Shown piece by piece: positions 12,146 through 23,394 of a stretch of 64,000 nt of DNA. Position numbers and translations under genes: made by a program. The first letter of the stretch is position 1. Each line of letters opens with the position of its first letter. Where the stretch lies: contig JAQFWX010000045.1 in the NCBI GenBank assembly GCA_027605045.1, positions 225,876 through 289,875 on the forward strand, read 5' to 3'. This DNA comes from Phallus indusiatus. Taxonomy: Eukaryota; Basidiomycota; Agaricomycetes; Phallales; Phallaceae. The notes below the pieces were generated by a model. It saw only the letters and a list, made by a program, of their open reading frames with translations. It was not told where the DNA came from and did not search any database.

Positions 12146-13268
12146 CGTGCAATGAGCACAGTGCCGCTCGACATCAGCGTCCAGCTGACCAGGTGAGTGC
12201 CGTCGCTATGTCCCGCTGTGTCGTTCCCTCCTGACGACCACCACAGCAAGACGCCGTGTGTCTCCTGCCTTCCTTTGGTTTCTCACTATTTTTTTCTGTC
12301 CCAACTGCTTCACGCAACTCCTGTGTTCGTACCTGGCAATTTTGTTCGATCGTTTCGTCGCCATATCAAGACTACGCGTTCCTCTGACAGCTTGACTTCC
12401 GTAAAATTGGACCGTTTAAAGTTATGGAATTCTGCATCTCGTCTCACCCTAATTCTATGTCGCGTCTTCACCCTGTTGTCAATGTCTACCACGGCTCCGT
12501 CGATGACTTTGTTAGGTGAACGGGTAAAATTACACTACGCCCAACATTTTCTTATTATTTCTTTTCACGTTTGCTTTATTTTCTTTTTCGTTATTATTAT
12601 TTTATCAACGCAGAATTAGTTCAAGTCCTTATGGGCATTTGTGGTCTTCCTGTAGAATAGATTTCACCGGAGTAACTGTAATTAAGTAGCATCATTGTTA
12701 ATATAGTACTTACTCGAAACTTTATATTTTTATCTCTCTCTTAATAATTAGAAACTATAATAGTATAGAAGCCTCAGAATGTACTTGTATCTTCATGTAT
12801 ACATCTTTTCTTGTTCATTTACAAGTTCCTTCTTCCCACCGCCCTAGTAGTAGCCAGTCGTAAATTTTTTTTCTTTGTCTTCTTTCTTTCCTTCTCGATT
12901 CCCATTTATTTCAGTCCATGTCAGTATTCATTGAACTTCATACAGCAGGTAGCACAATTTGAGTAGAGGTTTCTTTCTGAGTTTTCGTGGGCAGATAGGA
13001 GGGATGCGTTCAGTCGCGGAGAGGAGAGCCCTCCCCCAATGTCCTGCGCAGCGACCAAGCTGCTGAAGAGGCTGGATAGCTTAACTTCTATTATATTTCA
13101 GAAATTTCAATTTGTGCATAGCTGATATGTTAATGGACTACGGTAAAGCTCATGTCGAAAAATTCCTGTGAGAGATTATCGTTAAAAAGACAGCTTAAAG
13201 GATGGACAAAAATTGAAACACATACCAAGTCAGATACCTAATTCCTGTCGTACCACGAACGTAAATTT
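12146..13268. other. Gap without recognisable gene
   Basis: About 1.1 kb. A 140-codon plus-strand frame at 12197-12619 has no motif and ends in a run of hydrophobic residues from T-rich DNA; I do not regard it as a gene. The rest is AT-rich without structure I can name. Confidence 0.35.
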
Positions 13269-14338
13269 TTAATCATCCGTAGAAGATCTTTTCCGCTTCG
13301 TCCTCAACTCCTGGTAACGAATAGTACACACAATACGTCATTGAGCATATAGATTATTTAGTCAAAGGAATTTTGCAGGTACTTACAAACGCAAAACCGT
13401 CATCCAAAATCGTAACGCTACGATAAGACGGCACAAGCTTCATTTTGAAGTTGCGAGTTTTGACCAGTAGGAACACTACATCCAGCTCGACTAATATACC
13501 CGAACGAATGCGCACAGGCGAAGATCGGTCAACAGAGGTTACTATCACATTACTTGAAAACGAAGTAAAAAAAAAGGAATTCAATTCAGGACTGAGATCA
13601 CTCACTCGTCTAAATATTCACCCTGTTTCTGTTGCATCAGGTACTGCACCAGATTGTCCTCCGAAAAATAAAAATACGAGGAATGCTTAATCTTTTCAGA
13701 TAAAAGGCCTCTGGGATCCATTTCGGGAGGCAAATCTACAGCGGAGTCTACAGACTGGCCACTCCTGAGAGTAAAGTAGCGAGTCTTAAAAGTAATGGCG
13801 GGTAGGGTCCCAACAGAACTTTCGTCCATAGGCTGAACGTAACCCTGGCTGAATGAACATTGAAAATACTGGTTGAACGCCTCGACCGCCTCGACAGCAC
13901 AGTAAAACTCAGACGATTCGTGCCCTGTTAAAGTAATGTGCTGAAAATCTAAACCAGGATTGATATGATCCCTTTGAATAGTTAGAATAAAGAATAATAA
14001 TGCAGAACGTCGCACACACCTAGGCGTGATTCCGCACGGTAGAGAGTAATCTGCGACGAAACCTTGAACTTTGAAATGCGCTTCCTCGGAATTGTCTTTC
14101 CAACGGAGACGAAAGTTTCCAAGCGCATCCTCGTACTGCTCCACAGCGGAGTGAATGATATGAACATCTGTATAATTGGCAAGCTGAGAATTACGTTCTC
14201 CTCCGCTCGCCACAACATTGTAAATTTTGTCCAACAACTGACCTGGAACAGTGACCGTCCATTTGTAAGTTCGCGAGAATTGGACATGTACTCACAATTT
14301 TTGTCAGTAGATACCTGGGTAGACAGCTCGGCAGACAT
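13269..14338 (-). CDS. Lineage-type hypothetical protein with EDN motif and basic tail
   Basis: Unknown function; resembles a family of uncharacterised Agaricomycete proteins with a core of the type SSYFYFSEDNLVQYL, then a VELDVVFLLV strand and a KLVPSYRSVTILDD block. Start ATG at 14338 (MSAELSTQVSTDKN). Introns: 14243-14295, 13972-14019 (48 bp, in frame, so it could be retained, but it has good GTGTGT and CTAAC signals), one near 13600 (donor GTGAGTGATC, acceptor TTTTCAAG) and one near 13320-13385. The last exon encodes ELRTKRKRSSTDD, a basic tail that could serve as a nuclear signal; stop at 13269. No catalytic motif is visible. The frame is intact across all five exons, so the gene is probably live. 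Confidence 0.65.
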
Positions 14339-15636
14339 GAGAACGATGTAATCGTGAAAAATAGAGGTGGAAATACGATACCAAGACACATACCAGTTTA
14401 TATTTAAGTCTTTTTTTGGATAACGTCACAGTCGGGTGTAGATAGTCAGCATCTCAAGTTCGGACACGATAGCCAGTGAGACCCTACGTCACGAGTTCGA
14501 GCCAAGCATGCGATCGGAAGGACGATAAATTGCAGGTTTCACCAAAAATGTGGCGACATCCGCTCCGTCAGGCAGAGAAGGATGTACTACAAGACACGGC
14601 CAGTAAAACACTTCCTCTCGTCGACTCGACTCGACTGATCTCGGATGGATGGGGAAACAGATTCATTCAGAGTCAGCTAATGTAAAATACATTAAGCTGA
14701 GTCCACATGTGATTCAACAACGAACAGACCAACCAGTCTCGCAATTTTAATAAGCTCCTTTTGCTCCTCGGAGACGGTTCTCATTGTCTTGCAACTGTAA
14801 AATGACTCCAGAACAGATGCCGGAGCTCCTGCTGCGTGGTGTGGTAGGTCCAGCTCTCCTTCATACTCCGAATACCAAGCATAGTCTCGGGGCACCCGAG
14901 TGATACACTGAAAGGACCCATAGTAGTAATATTCCAGTCACAGACGCTTGCGAGACGGCCTGTCTCCGCGTTCACATGGATATTATTCTCCGGGAGGTCA
15001 GCGTGGTTGGGAACTAGCCGCCAATTAGCCCCGGGGCTTCGAGATGAGCGTCGGGGAAGAGCGTTCTGGTATTAGCTCTTCCTAAAGTGCCTTGAGGTCC
15101 GACAAGTACTCGTCATACAGCATGGTGCGGTCTTTCATCAAACTCGGCATATTGTGCCATGCTGAGGCGAAAAACCTTGTGTGTGAGTAAAGTCAGTTGC
15201 ACGGATTCCTTCATTAAGGTGGGCGGAGAACGCGCCTGGCAAAGTCCGGAAGCGTTTACTGAAGAAGGCGAAAGTTGTCCCTGTACAGTTTGCCACGGGC
15301 AAGGTACATTGAAATCCCACCCACATTGCCCATCGTGTAGATGTGAAATGTTGGCGACAAACTCGTGATGTGGCATAAAGCCTTTGTAACATCGCTCGAG
15401 AAAGACGTATCTAGGGCAAAGCGACAGGGACAGAACTGGACGACGCGAGTGCCGTCGTCGGACACCACGGTGTAACTAGACCCGCCTTGTGCGAGTGCTG
15501 GGTGGACAGGCATGTGCACAAGTCGTCCAGTCTTTTGGTCGCAGAGTGACCACACTTGATTAGCTGGTTACGATACGATTACAGGGATAGTTAATGAATT
15601 TCAATGAATAACTATGGCCATGTTATTCGACGCCTT

Positions 15637-15705
15637 CGCGCACAGAACATCGATGCGAATTTTCCAAGTATACAATACCCTATGTTTTCAAGATTATTGT
15701 CAAGG
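15637..15705 (+). pseudogene. Relic of ask1 intron-exon junction
   Basis: About 69 bp matches the end of ask1 intron 1 and the start of exon 2 (32919-32987) at roughly 78 percent without gaps by my count, including a shared ACAGAACATCGATGC block. It includes the intron's acceptor, so it came from DNA rather than from spliced mRNA. No further ask1 sequence is evident on either side. Confidence 0.65.
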
Positions 15706-16381
15706 AGACCAAAGCTCTAAAATTCGTTTCTGGTCAAGGATTTAACTACTGAAGTTAACAAGGATAACGGTTTTTTTTTGACAAGAGACATGGTCGATTG
15801 ATCGCGAACAGCGTCTCAAGGTCCAAATATTAAGGAACTGGGACATCCTTTAACCAGAAAAAAAAACGAGTGGGAATTTTACCGCTGATTGAATTGGCCA
15901 AGACGAGTCAAGACGAGCTTTAACTAACCGACACCACGAAACATCTTCATAGTAAATATTGAATTCATAAAGATATACGCCACAGATTCCAGCAAATTCC
16001 CCGTCTCTGGGCCGTAACGGCGCCACGTACACGTACGCAATGATCAAAATAACCAGGGTATCATCTTTAACTTTTAGGGATGAGTGACCCTGTACCCAAT
16101 TCCAATTTTGCAACGTCGAGACTCCACGTCACAATTGCTGCGTGTTGGGTTGAATACTCTGAGTACTCTCGCGAATAAAATACTTTTTCGTGCCGCAACG
16201 TCCCTTTTTGTCTTTTGAGTGAATTCAGGGAAATGAAGCAAATCAGAAAGAATTCAATTGGAGCTTTTGCCGCCTGCCAAGGAAATTCAAAGTTGAATGT
16301 GATTTCGAGTTCGCCAAGACGAACGTGTGTTATCAATATCTTTGGATGAGCGCCTTTTGTAATCATCACACCTTCCCGCTC

Positions 16382-16391
16382 CTATATATAA
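16382..16391 (+). promoter_or_regulatory. TATA-like element of the kinase-like gene
   Basis: CTATATATAA lies about 25-30 bp before the ATG at 16415, and is one of the clearer TATA-like boxes in the window. Confidence 0.4.
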
Positions 16392-16414
16392 CACCGGTCG
16401 CAACGACCTTTGGA

Positions 16415-17942
16415 ATGTCTCCCCCATCTATTGCAATGGGTACGTCTCTGCTGCACTCTCATTCAACACAGCCTTCAACTACAAAACGCAAGTCAAACTC
16501 AGCTCCCAGCAATGTTAGTAATAAAAAACCCGTGAACAAAGGAAATCAGCGTATAACGCTTACGAGCAAGCATAATTGGTGGCGTACGTGCATGTTTTCC
16601 CCAAACTACATTTTATTTCTCCTTGTTCATCACTAAAAATTAACACAGTAATTGACGTTGAAGAGGAGGACGATGACGACGACGAGTCTTTGCGGACTCC
16701 ACAACCACCTCCATCCAAGCTATCCATTGATTGTGATCGGCCACCAGTTGACGTATCACCACCTCTTTTCATCCACCTGTTCACCCTTCATCTATTTTTG
16801 TTCATCACCCTCCACCTTCACCTTCCCCATTCCTCCAGCACTCTCAGCCCTCATTCCCGTTCCCAGCTCCTCAAAATCCGACAGCCCGATTACTTCCTTT
16901 TGCATCTGGATCCACATCCGAAATTTTCAAATGTATTGTCAAAAAACCAGACATCGTTCAAATGGAAATTAACGGTGAAGTTCAAACCAATGCACCCGAC
17001 GTTCTTGCACAGTTCCTTGCGGAACTGCGTGTATACTCCGCTCTCAAAGGACAACACCGCAATTTCCCTGCCTATCTCGGCTCCCTTGAAGGCGTTGGAA
17101 TGGTACTTGAATGTATAGAAGGCACAAGTCTACATCGTGTTCTCCTTGACGGACCGCTGGATCGGTTCACAAAAATAAACATGCATGATCAACTGTTGGA
17201 CGGATTGACATACCTTCATTCATTCGGTCTTTCTCATGGCGATCTCTCCCTTCTCAATGTTCTGGTCACTCGCACAGGGACACTCAAAATACTTGATTTT
17301 GGACGCAGCACTAGTATTGAATCCACGTTTATTCCATCTTCAGATCCACCTCCAGAGCCCGACTTGTCCATCTTTGGTATGATTTCTCCGTACGCTTCTT
17401 ACAATCATACACATCCGTCTTCGGCTTACCACCATCACCAATACTACAATCACCATCGTCCATCTCTTCAGCCGCGCACGTCTACGAGTCAATCAATCGC
17501 CATTCCACCCGACAGTCATCATATAACCTTACAGCTCGGAAGAGATAGACACTCGCCATATTCCGTTACATGTGCACAATCTCCCATTTCAATGTTGAAC
17601 GGAACATCCTATGCAAGTAGCGGGAGCAGTACTTATTATCAGCCATTCGAGTCCACGAAAAAAGAGCAGATTCATCCGGGAACAAGACCCTTTTCCGCGC
17701 CGGAAATATTAATGTCTCAATGCACCGACCCTTTACTGGCTGACGCATATTCCTTCGGTATGATTTTGTTATGTTTGGATTTGGGTGGGCTGGTGTCGTT
17801 CGAGGAGCGCAAGCAGATTGCATGGGAAAGTCCCCCTGGGCTCATCGACTGTTCGGTTTTTCGAGAACGTGTTCCTTGGTACGTTTGTGAAGTACACAAA
17901 CGAAGACGGTTGACGAAAGACGATTTCATGGCCATTGACTGA
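16415..17942 (+). CDS. Protein-kinase-like protein with long activation-loop insert
   Basis: Fungal kinase-domain protein of unknown substrate. Exon 1 (MSPPSIAMGTSLL) is joined by an intron near 16584-16647 to an acidic linker (LIDVEEEDDDDDES). A second intron (donor GTATCACC near 16752, acceptor CTCCAG) restores frame into the kinase domain. Visible motifs: SGSTSEIFKCIVKK (glycine loop and candidate ATP-binding lysine, lower glycine content than usual), LAELRVYSAL (helix C), VLECIEGTSLHRVL (hinge), SHGDLSLLNVLV (catalytic loop with Asp and Asn, HGD instead of HRD), ILDFGRS (magnesium loop) and FSAPEIL. Between DFG and APE there is an unusual insert of about 120 residues rich in His, Tyr, Ser and Pro. 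TGA at 17940-17942. Activity is plausible but unproven. Confidence 0.75.
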
Positions 17943-18383
17943 GGTTCTGGTTTTTTCCTTTTGTTTCATGCTTCTTTACACTTTTATGAAAGGCTTACGC
18001 GCAAGTTTTCTCTCCTATATCGTTAACCATTGTCATTCAACATCATGTATCAATTTTTCTCTTCTTCATCACATTCAGCGTGGACTTGGGCATTTATGGC
18101 ATACATTTCACCATTTCTGATTATATCCACTTGCTCTTTTCTTTTCACTCGATATTTATCGTATTGTGTAGTTTAGGTTTGTGTTAAGTGAATTCCGTAG
18201 TTGATTCTCACCTCAAAATGCGGATTACTGTATTTGGAGCGAGTCCTTGTAACCTCCAAGCAACGGTCAATAAATTAATCCACTCCGAAATCCGTCAGCA
18301 ACTCCTGGTGACAGGATCTGAAGGTTGAAATAAATGCTACAAGAATATACATAAAGGGAATAATACATTCATATGTACAACAT
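17943..18383. other. Convergent 3' intergenic region
   Basis: 440 bp of AT-rich sequence between two genes that end towards each other; only UTRs are expected and nothing else is seen. Confidence 0.4.
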
Positions 18384-19736
18384 CTACTGCGGCGGCGGCG
18401 GTTGCTTCGTTCCAGCAACCTTAAGTTTGTCTTCCATTAACTCCTTAAACTCTTCCCGAAGTAATTCTTCTCTACGACTCCGTTCTTCTTTCTGCAATTT
18501 GAGAATACCTCTCTTCTCCTCTGCACTAATAACTTGATTTTCTTTCCTTAGTCGAACTGCGTTCATTCGTCTGTGTCGACTACCGCTCATAACATAACCA
18601 GCTGCTTCAAATGCAGCAATTTGGTCGGAAGCCAGACCGATTTCACCACGACGAGGGATACGTGCGTTGGTATCATCCGCCAGAAAAGCGGCCATCGCGC
18701 TACCTTCACCTCGGAGGAGAGATCCACCATAAGACCGTTCGTCCACTTTTGCGGAGGCTTTGAACACAGGCTGAGGCCCGAGTTCTGTATCGGAGTCGTC
18801 GTCATCCTGCGGCACGGTGGCTGCTGCTGCTGCTGTACCATTTTTGATGGTGGTGGTGAGTTCAGCCGTTGAGGACGGAGCCATGAGATGGGTTAACGCA
18901 TTTGCAGCGGGTTTTTCAACCCATTGTTCACCTCTGTCGTCATCAGATTCAGGACTAGGTGTTCTAGTCTTCGTCCGACTCCTCCTCCGTCGTCGGCTCT
19001 CTTCTTCAACGGATCTAGATCTAGTTCGCTCCCGTCGTTCATGGTGCCGTCTTCTCTTTGATTCACGGTGTTCCTCTCTTTCTCGGCGTTTATGGGCTCG
19101 TTTCTCTTTCCGCCTTCGTTCTTCTTCTTCAGAGTCTGTTTCTGATGATGATGGTGTCGCAGACCTGTCATGTCGACGACTTCGCTTTTTGGTACGTTTT
19201 CTACGGGGTGACCTCGATCTGGATCTAGACCTTTTCGTTACGAAAAATCAGCAAAACGGATACACGATGGCAGATATATAAAATCATACATGCTGCGTGC
19301 CGGAGCCTTTGGTGAGGGGGGCCATATAGAAACTTGCTTGTTATCTCGTAATTGCTGGCGGCTTGATAACAAAAACCATAAGAAAACCCATCCAAAATAA
19401 TAATAACTGACATAGTACGAACTGTGTAAACCAATCACTGCCTCCAGTTTGATTATAATTATCTCTCCTTCCTCTTCGTTCGGGATACATGTTACTTTGC
19501 GAATGCCAAGGTGCATTGTTCGTTTCTTTGGAATATTCCTCGTATTCTGGAGAATGTCTGCGACGGCCGTCATAGTAGTCTCTGCCACGCTCTCTTTCCC
19601 GACCCGAGCTGTTACTCCGACTCCTGGTTCGCTTTCGCTCTGGAGTCCGACTACGAGAACGGTAACGAGAGCGATGAGAAGAGTCGCCGTTTCCTTGGGG
19701 GACTAAACCCATTCTGCTGGGGTGAACGGTGGCCAT
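18384..19736 (-). CDS. nkap: NKAP homologue (SynMuv-type C-terminal domain)
   Basis: Nuclear RS-rich protein related to human NKAP, which binds RNA and spliceosome components. Exon 1 from ATG 19736 encodes an Arg/Ser-rich head. Exon 2 holds SIWPPSPKAPARS, a conserved linker seen in fungal homologues. Exon 3 encodes an RS/RE-rich tract and then the conserved domain: YGGSLLRGEGSAMAAFL, RIPRRGEIGL, AGYVMSGSRHRRMNAVRL, RKENQVISAEEKRG, closing with REEFKELMEDK. Stop at 18384. Introns lie near 19370-19440 and 19230-19290; the first has a weak donor (GTTCGT), chosen because it is the only one preserving frame. Divergent from uS5m with 190 bp between starts. Confidence 0.9.
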
Positions 19737-19926
19737 AGTTGTTGTTCAGTCCGGACTTGATTGCTGAGATAATCTTGTTTAGTAAGCGCCCTTGCTTTGA
19801 GAAATCCGAATCGCTGCTCCGCCTTGCTTTTTAAAGTTCTCCTAGGTGAGTATTTCAGCTTTTTTTCATTGAGATCACAATAAATGATTGGAATTTGTAT
19901 TTTTAAGCAGGGCATATGAGATAAAT

Positions 19927-21146
19927 ATGTCTTTATTTAGGCATAGTCTCCAACGCGCTTTTTGCGCTCGATACTCCTCTCGAATGCGGACAACACAACG
20001 GTGGAATTCGACAGCTTCCCAAAATCCAAACGGTCAAAAAATTGACGACGGCTCCGTAACCTCGACTGCGATCCCACACCTCTCGGGCTCGGATACTCAG
20101 ACAGTCACAACCAAAAGTAGTCCTGAAAATGCTGAGCTTGTCGAAGTCGAAGAGGGTGACGAAATAGTTTTAAGTGGAGATGACATTATGAGGATGATGG
20201 AGGAAGGCGAAAAAGATGAATCTGATGAAACACAATATTTTCTTTCCCCAGACGCTAGTGGTTCTGGCAGCGGTCTCGGACTGACGGGCAGAAATTTGGC
20301 AGATCTGACCACCAAACCTTCGCATTTCTACGCTCTCCTGACCCTGTGTGGGACAACACTGAACAGCACGTGTTTCAATCCTCCAAACGCGCTCCTTTAC
20401 GTTACAATTCAAGTGTCTTCGATACCAACTGGACACCCATGTTTTTTGACCTAAACGAAATCCACAAAGACCCCGATCCAGAGTTCGATAAACCATTCAA
20501 TATCGATGATATTGATGAAGTTTCCGGAGCAAGTTCAGTAGACGAAAATGAAATTCGCTCGCCTTTACATCATCTTCCCATCCCTTATAACGAACTTGAC
20601 CGCTTGCATCGTTATCCTTTGATTTCATTACGTCGTACCCATCAGACTGGGAAGGGTAAAGTCCAGTCCCGCTACTCTCTTGTCGTCGTTGGCAACGGAA
20701 ACGGCCTGGTTGGCATTGGAGAAGGAAAAGCGGAAGAACCCGCTCAAGCTATGGATAATGCTTTCGCCGAAGCCGTGCGTAATATCGACTACGTGGACAG
20801 ATTTGAAAACCGTACTCTATGGTCGGAAATGGAACTCAAATTTGGATCGACTCGATTACACATGCGACCGCGTCCTGTTGGATTCGGTCTCATGTGCGCA
20901 CCTGGTATTCATCAAATATTCAAGGCGGCTGGTATCAAAGATGCCAGTGCCAAAATTTGGGGAAGTAGGAATAAAATAAATGTTATTAAAACAACTATTA
21001 TGATGTTGCATTCCGGACATCAGCCTCTTGGTATGGGTGATGGTGTTGGTGGTAGAGCGAGAAGACCAGAAAAGAAGGCTGGAATGCGGGGTAGAACTGC
21101 TGTCGAGCTAGAACGCGGAAGGAGGTTGATTGATGCCAGGACATAG
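19927..21146 (+). CDS. mrps5: Mitochondrial ribosomal protein uS5m
   Basis: Small-subunit mitoribosomal protein S5. The start at 19927 gives an Arg-rich, Ser-rich head (MSLFRHSLQRAFCARYSS) that fits a mitochondrial presequence. The C-terminal half holds the S5 signature: LHRYPLISLRRTHQTGKGKV, GNGNGLVGIGEGKAEE, VGFGLMCAPGIHQIFKAAGI and IWGSRNKINVIKT. The reading frame changes at about 20337: the upstream frame runs into a stop, while coding-like sequence (DPVWDNTEQHVFQSS) continues one frame over. Either one base is missing from the CC at 20337-20338 or a 66-bp intron with weak borders (donor near 20348, acceptor TTCAAG) removes the region. I favour a missing base, because several other genes here show the same defect. 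Convergent with the mL45-like gene, 96 bp apart. Confidence 0.9.
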
Positions 21147-21242
21147 TGTACATATCACAATATTATCAGTAATAATAAAATTACACCCTTTCTTCGTAGC
21201 GTGAAATTATTCATGGTATTCATTATTACTTTTTGTGTGTAT

Positions 21243-22343
21243 TTACACTTTCTCTCCCGAGTTTTTGCTATGAACTACCTCCCATAACTGATCCCGGATA
21301 GTCCAAGGTTCATCAAACCACATCCGCTTTTCGAAAACAAGATATTCTAGTACTCGCTTTGGTTCAGGTTGAGTAGTCGATGCCCGTGTCGAAATACTCT
21401 GAAAAAAGATTCATGAGAAAGAATAGATTTCTATTATGACATTGAAATTACCTGCAGTGAATCAAATTTCAAGCACGCTTGAACGAACCAACGCGTTCCG
21501 AATTTAGGTTCTGTTGGACCATAGTGACCTTGTAACGTCCGTATCGACACACATTGTACTGGAGAAGAGAGGGAGTGTAATGTCCAATTTAGACTTTTCG
21601 ACGAGCCTCGGTGTAATGCTTTAGTTCTCTCGAGGGCTCTTTGTCTATAAAGTCCTTTTGTGAGTTGATTTACGGTTGGGGTGTGTCCTCTGTATTTGAT
21701 GATTTATTTGCATGCGTAACTGGGAGCAAAAACTTCTTCTCGCTCACCTGGCGATAGCAGCGTTTAGCTCCTTATAGGTGCTTAATCCTATATCTCGTAA
21801 GGGCTCAAGCCATGTTTTGGGACGTGTCGATGCAGTGCGAAAGACTTGGTATGAGAAGGGTTTTAGTGTCGAATCCCAAGGAAAAGAATGACTTTTCGCT
21901 ATTCGATGCATTCTGAATCAAGGTTAAGTGATGAAATAAAGAAACGAAATAATAAAAGTTATACGAGATAGAATTCGAAATTTTGTTGCTTAGGTTATGT
22001 TCAAAAGAAGCCCATATTTGCTTTATCGTTGTACCTCTTGTAAATATGGACACAGGTACACGGAGATCTGTAAACACCTCGGTCAGTATATAAAAAAGCA
22101 GATAGCTAGATAGCAAAATTTACCAAGCAGATCCAAAGGCAGTCCCCACAAATCGAAGTCTACTAGCTTATGTTGTTCCAGTAGCTTGATTCTTTCTAGT
22201 TCTCGGACAACGGTGTCTCCTTGTGCTTCTAAACTTTTGAGATTCAGACGTCGACCACCCTCCGTGTGTGCATTTGCTCTTTGCGAGCATAAAAACGGGG
22301 ATAATTTGCTTGTACTTTTCGCGGCGTTTCGAAAGACGAGCAT
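21243..22343 (-). CDS. Mitochondrial mL45/Mba1-like protein (Tim44-like fold)
   Basis: Resembles the Mba1/mL45 group, which sits at the mitoribosome exit tunnel and helps insert new proteins into the inner membrane. The ATG at 22343 starts a short presequence-like head (MLVFRNAAKSTSKLSPFL). Five exons join cleanly: ...LWGLPLDLL / DLRVPVSIFTRGTTIKQIW / FSYQVFRTASTRPKTWLEPL / GHTPTVNQLTKGLYRQRALER plus FGTRWFVQACLKFDSLQ / SISTRASTTQPEPKRVLEYL with VFEKRMWFDEPWTIRDQLWE. The block RWFVQACLKFDSLQ followed by LEYLVFEKRMW is the usual pattern of Tim44-like domains. Stop at 21243. Shares a 146-bp divergent promoter with mix17. Confidence 0.7.
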
Positions 22344-22489
22344 TGACGGGATCGGAACGAATTCGTCCAAAGCCGGCAAGACGCGTGAGTGCGTGCTATA
22401 GGTGCCGGTGCTTACTCAGCACATTTTTTCCAGCATTCTCTTGAACTTTGACCACTACATACCGCTGTATTCAGCTCACCCAGTCTATT

Positions 22490-23097
22490 ATGCCTGTAAG
22501 TCCTCATTCTGAGAAGCAAGTATACTAAATGGCTCATCTATGTCTCTAGCGTCAATCTCGTTCTCGTCCTGCAGCTCGCCCCGCACCTCCACCTGTGCAA
22601 AAGACGCAAACTAGGCCCGCAACAACAGCTGCCGCGCCTCCCATGCAAGCACCCCCAGCTCCAGCTCCTCATCCAGGTGCTGCTGCTGCTACCGGAAGCA
22701 GTGGCCCAGGGTTAATGGGTCAAATGGCCGCCACAGCCGGTAGTGTCGCCATGGGTAGCGTTTTGGGACACGGGCTTTCTTCGATGTTGTTCGGAGGTTC
22801 AAGGAGCGCAGAAGCCGTCGAACAGCCCGTGGCCCAACCTGCCCCTCAACAGCAACAGGCTATGTCTTGTGATTTCCAGGCTAAACGTAATTTCTCCTAT
22901 TCATTCTATTATTTGTTCATTGGGTACTTACTTCTATCTCTTTGCAGAGTTGACAACATGTTTAGAAAGTGGCGACGTTCAAGCTTGTGCTTGGTACATT
23001 GATCAATTTAAAGCTGTAAGTTTTTTAATGGTCAGTTGTGTAGACAATACGAATGACGGATATCCCGTAGTGCCAAGCTGCTGCGAAGCAGTACTAA
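22490..23097 (+). CDS. mix17: Mix17/CHCHD2-CHCHD10 twin CX9C protein
   Basis: Mitochondrial intermembrane-space protein of the CHCHD10/Mix17 family, oxidised by Mia40 on import; Mia40 itself is encoded at 57704. Exon 1 is only two codons (MP) plus an intron 22496-22549. Exon 2 encodes a Ser/Arg/Ala/Pro-rich head and the hydrophobic conserved segment GLMGQMAATAGSVAMGSVLG, then a Gln/Pro linker. Exons 3 and 4 complete the CHCH domain with two CX9C motifs: CDFQAKQLTTC and CAWYIDQFKAC, ending QAAAKQY with TAA at 23095-23097. Length about 145 residues, normal for the family. Confidence 0.93.
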
Positions 23098-23394
23098 TTT
23101 TCACTTGGTCGATATAATCGTAAAGTAGAATATATATATACTTAAGCATAGGAGATGAAAATATCAGGGTTCAAACGCTTCTGTTGAATTTGCGATCGGC
23201 CGTAAATAAGGTTACGGTATTCGCATTGAACGTGATGGGAGTCAAGTGGCCTACAAATGCCTAAAATAACTATGCAGCAATTTATGAAAGACACGGTGAA
23301 TTCCAGATTAAGAGCGATTTGTGCTCAAGGTTTTATACGTACAATTAGAATTACAAATATAATAAACACAAAGCGACCTTTTAGCCGAACTGGG

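Larger units (their letters stand above)
14339..16414. other. Gene-poor region with unresolved ORF fragments
   Basis: About 2 kb with no gene I can model. Several overlapping minus-strand frames at 14692-15555 (for example one containing SSYTVVSDDGTRVVQFCPC) are coding-like over short spans, but they do not join through plausible introns; they may be remains of a decayed gene. Minus-strand frames at 15850-16369 show no motif. The stretch also holds the ask1 relic listed separately. Confidence 0.35.

Noticed and set aside
12197..12619. 140-codon plus-strand ORF after HNH copy 2
   Set aside because: No motif, hydrophobic low-complexity end from T-rich DNA, no supporting splice signals.
20349..20414. 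66-bp intron in uS5m
   Set aside because: It restores frame but has a GTGTGG donor and removes coding-like sequence; a missing C in a run explains the break better, given six similar sites. Kept only as an alternative.
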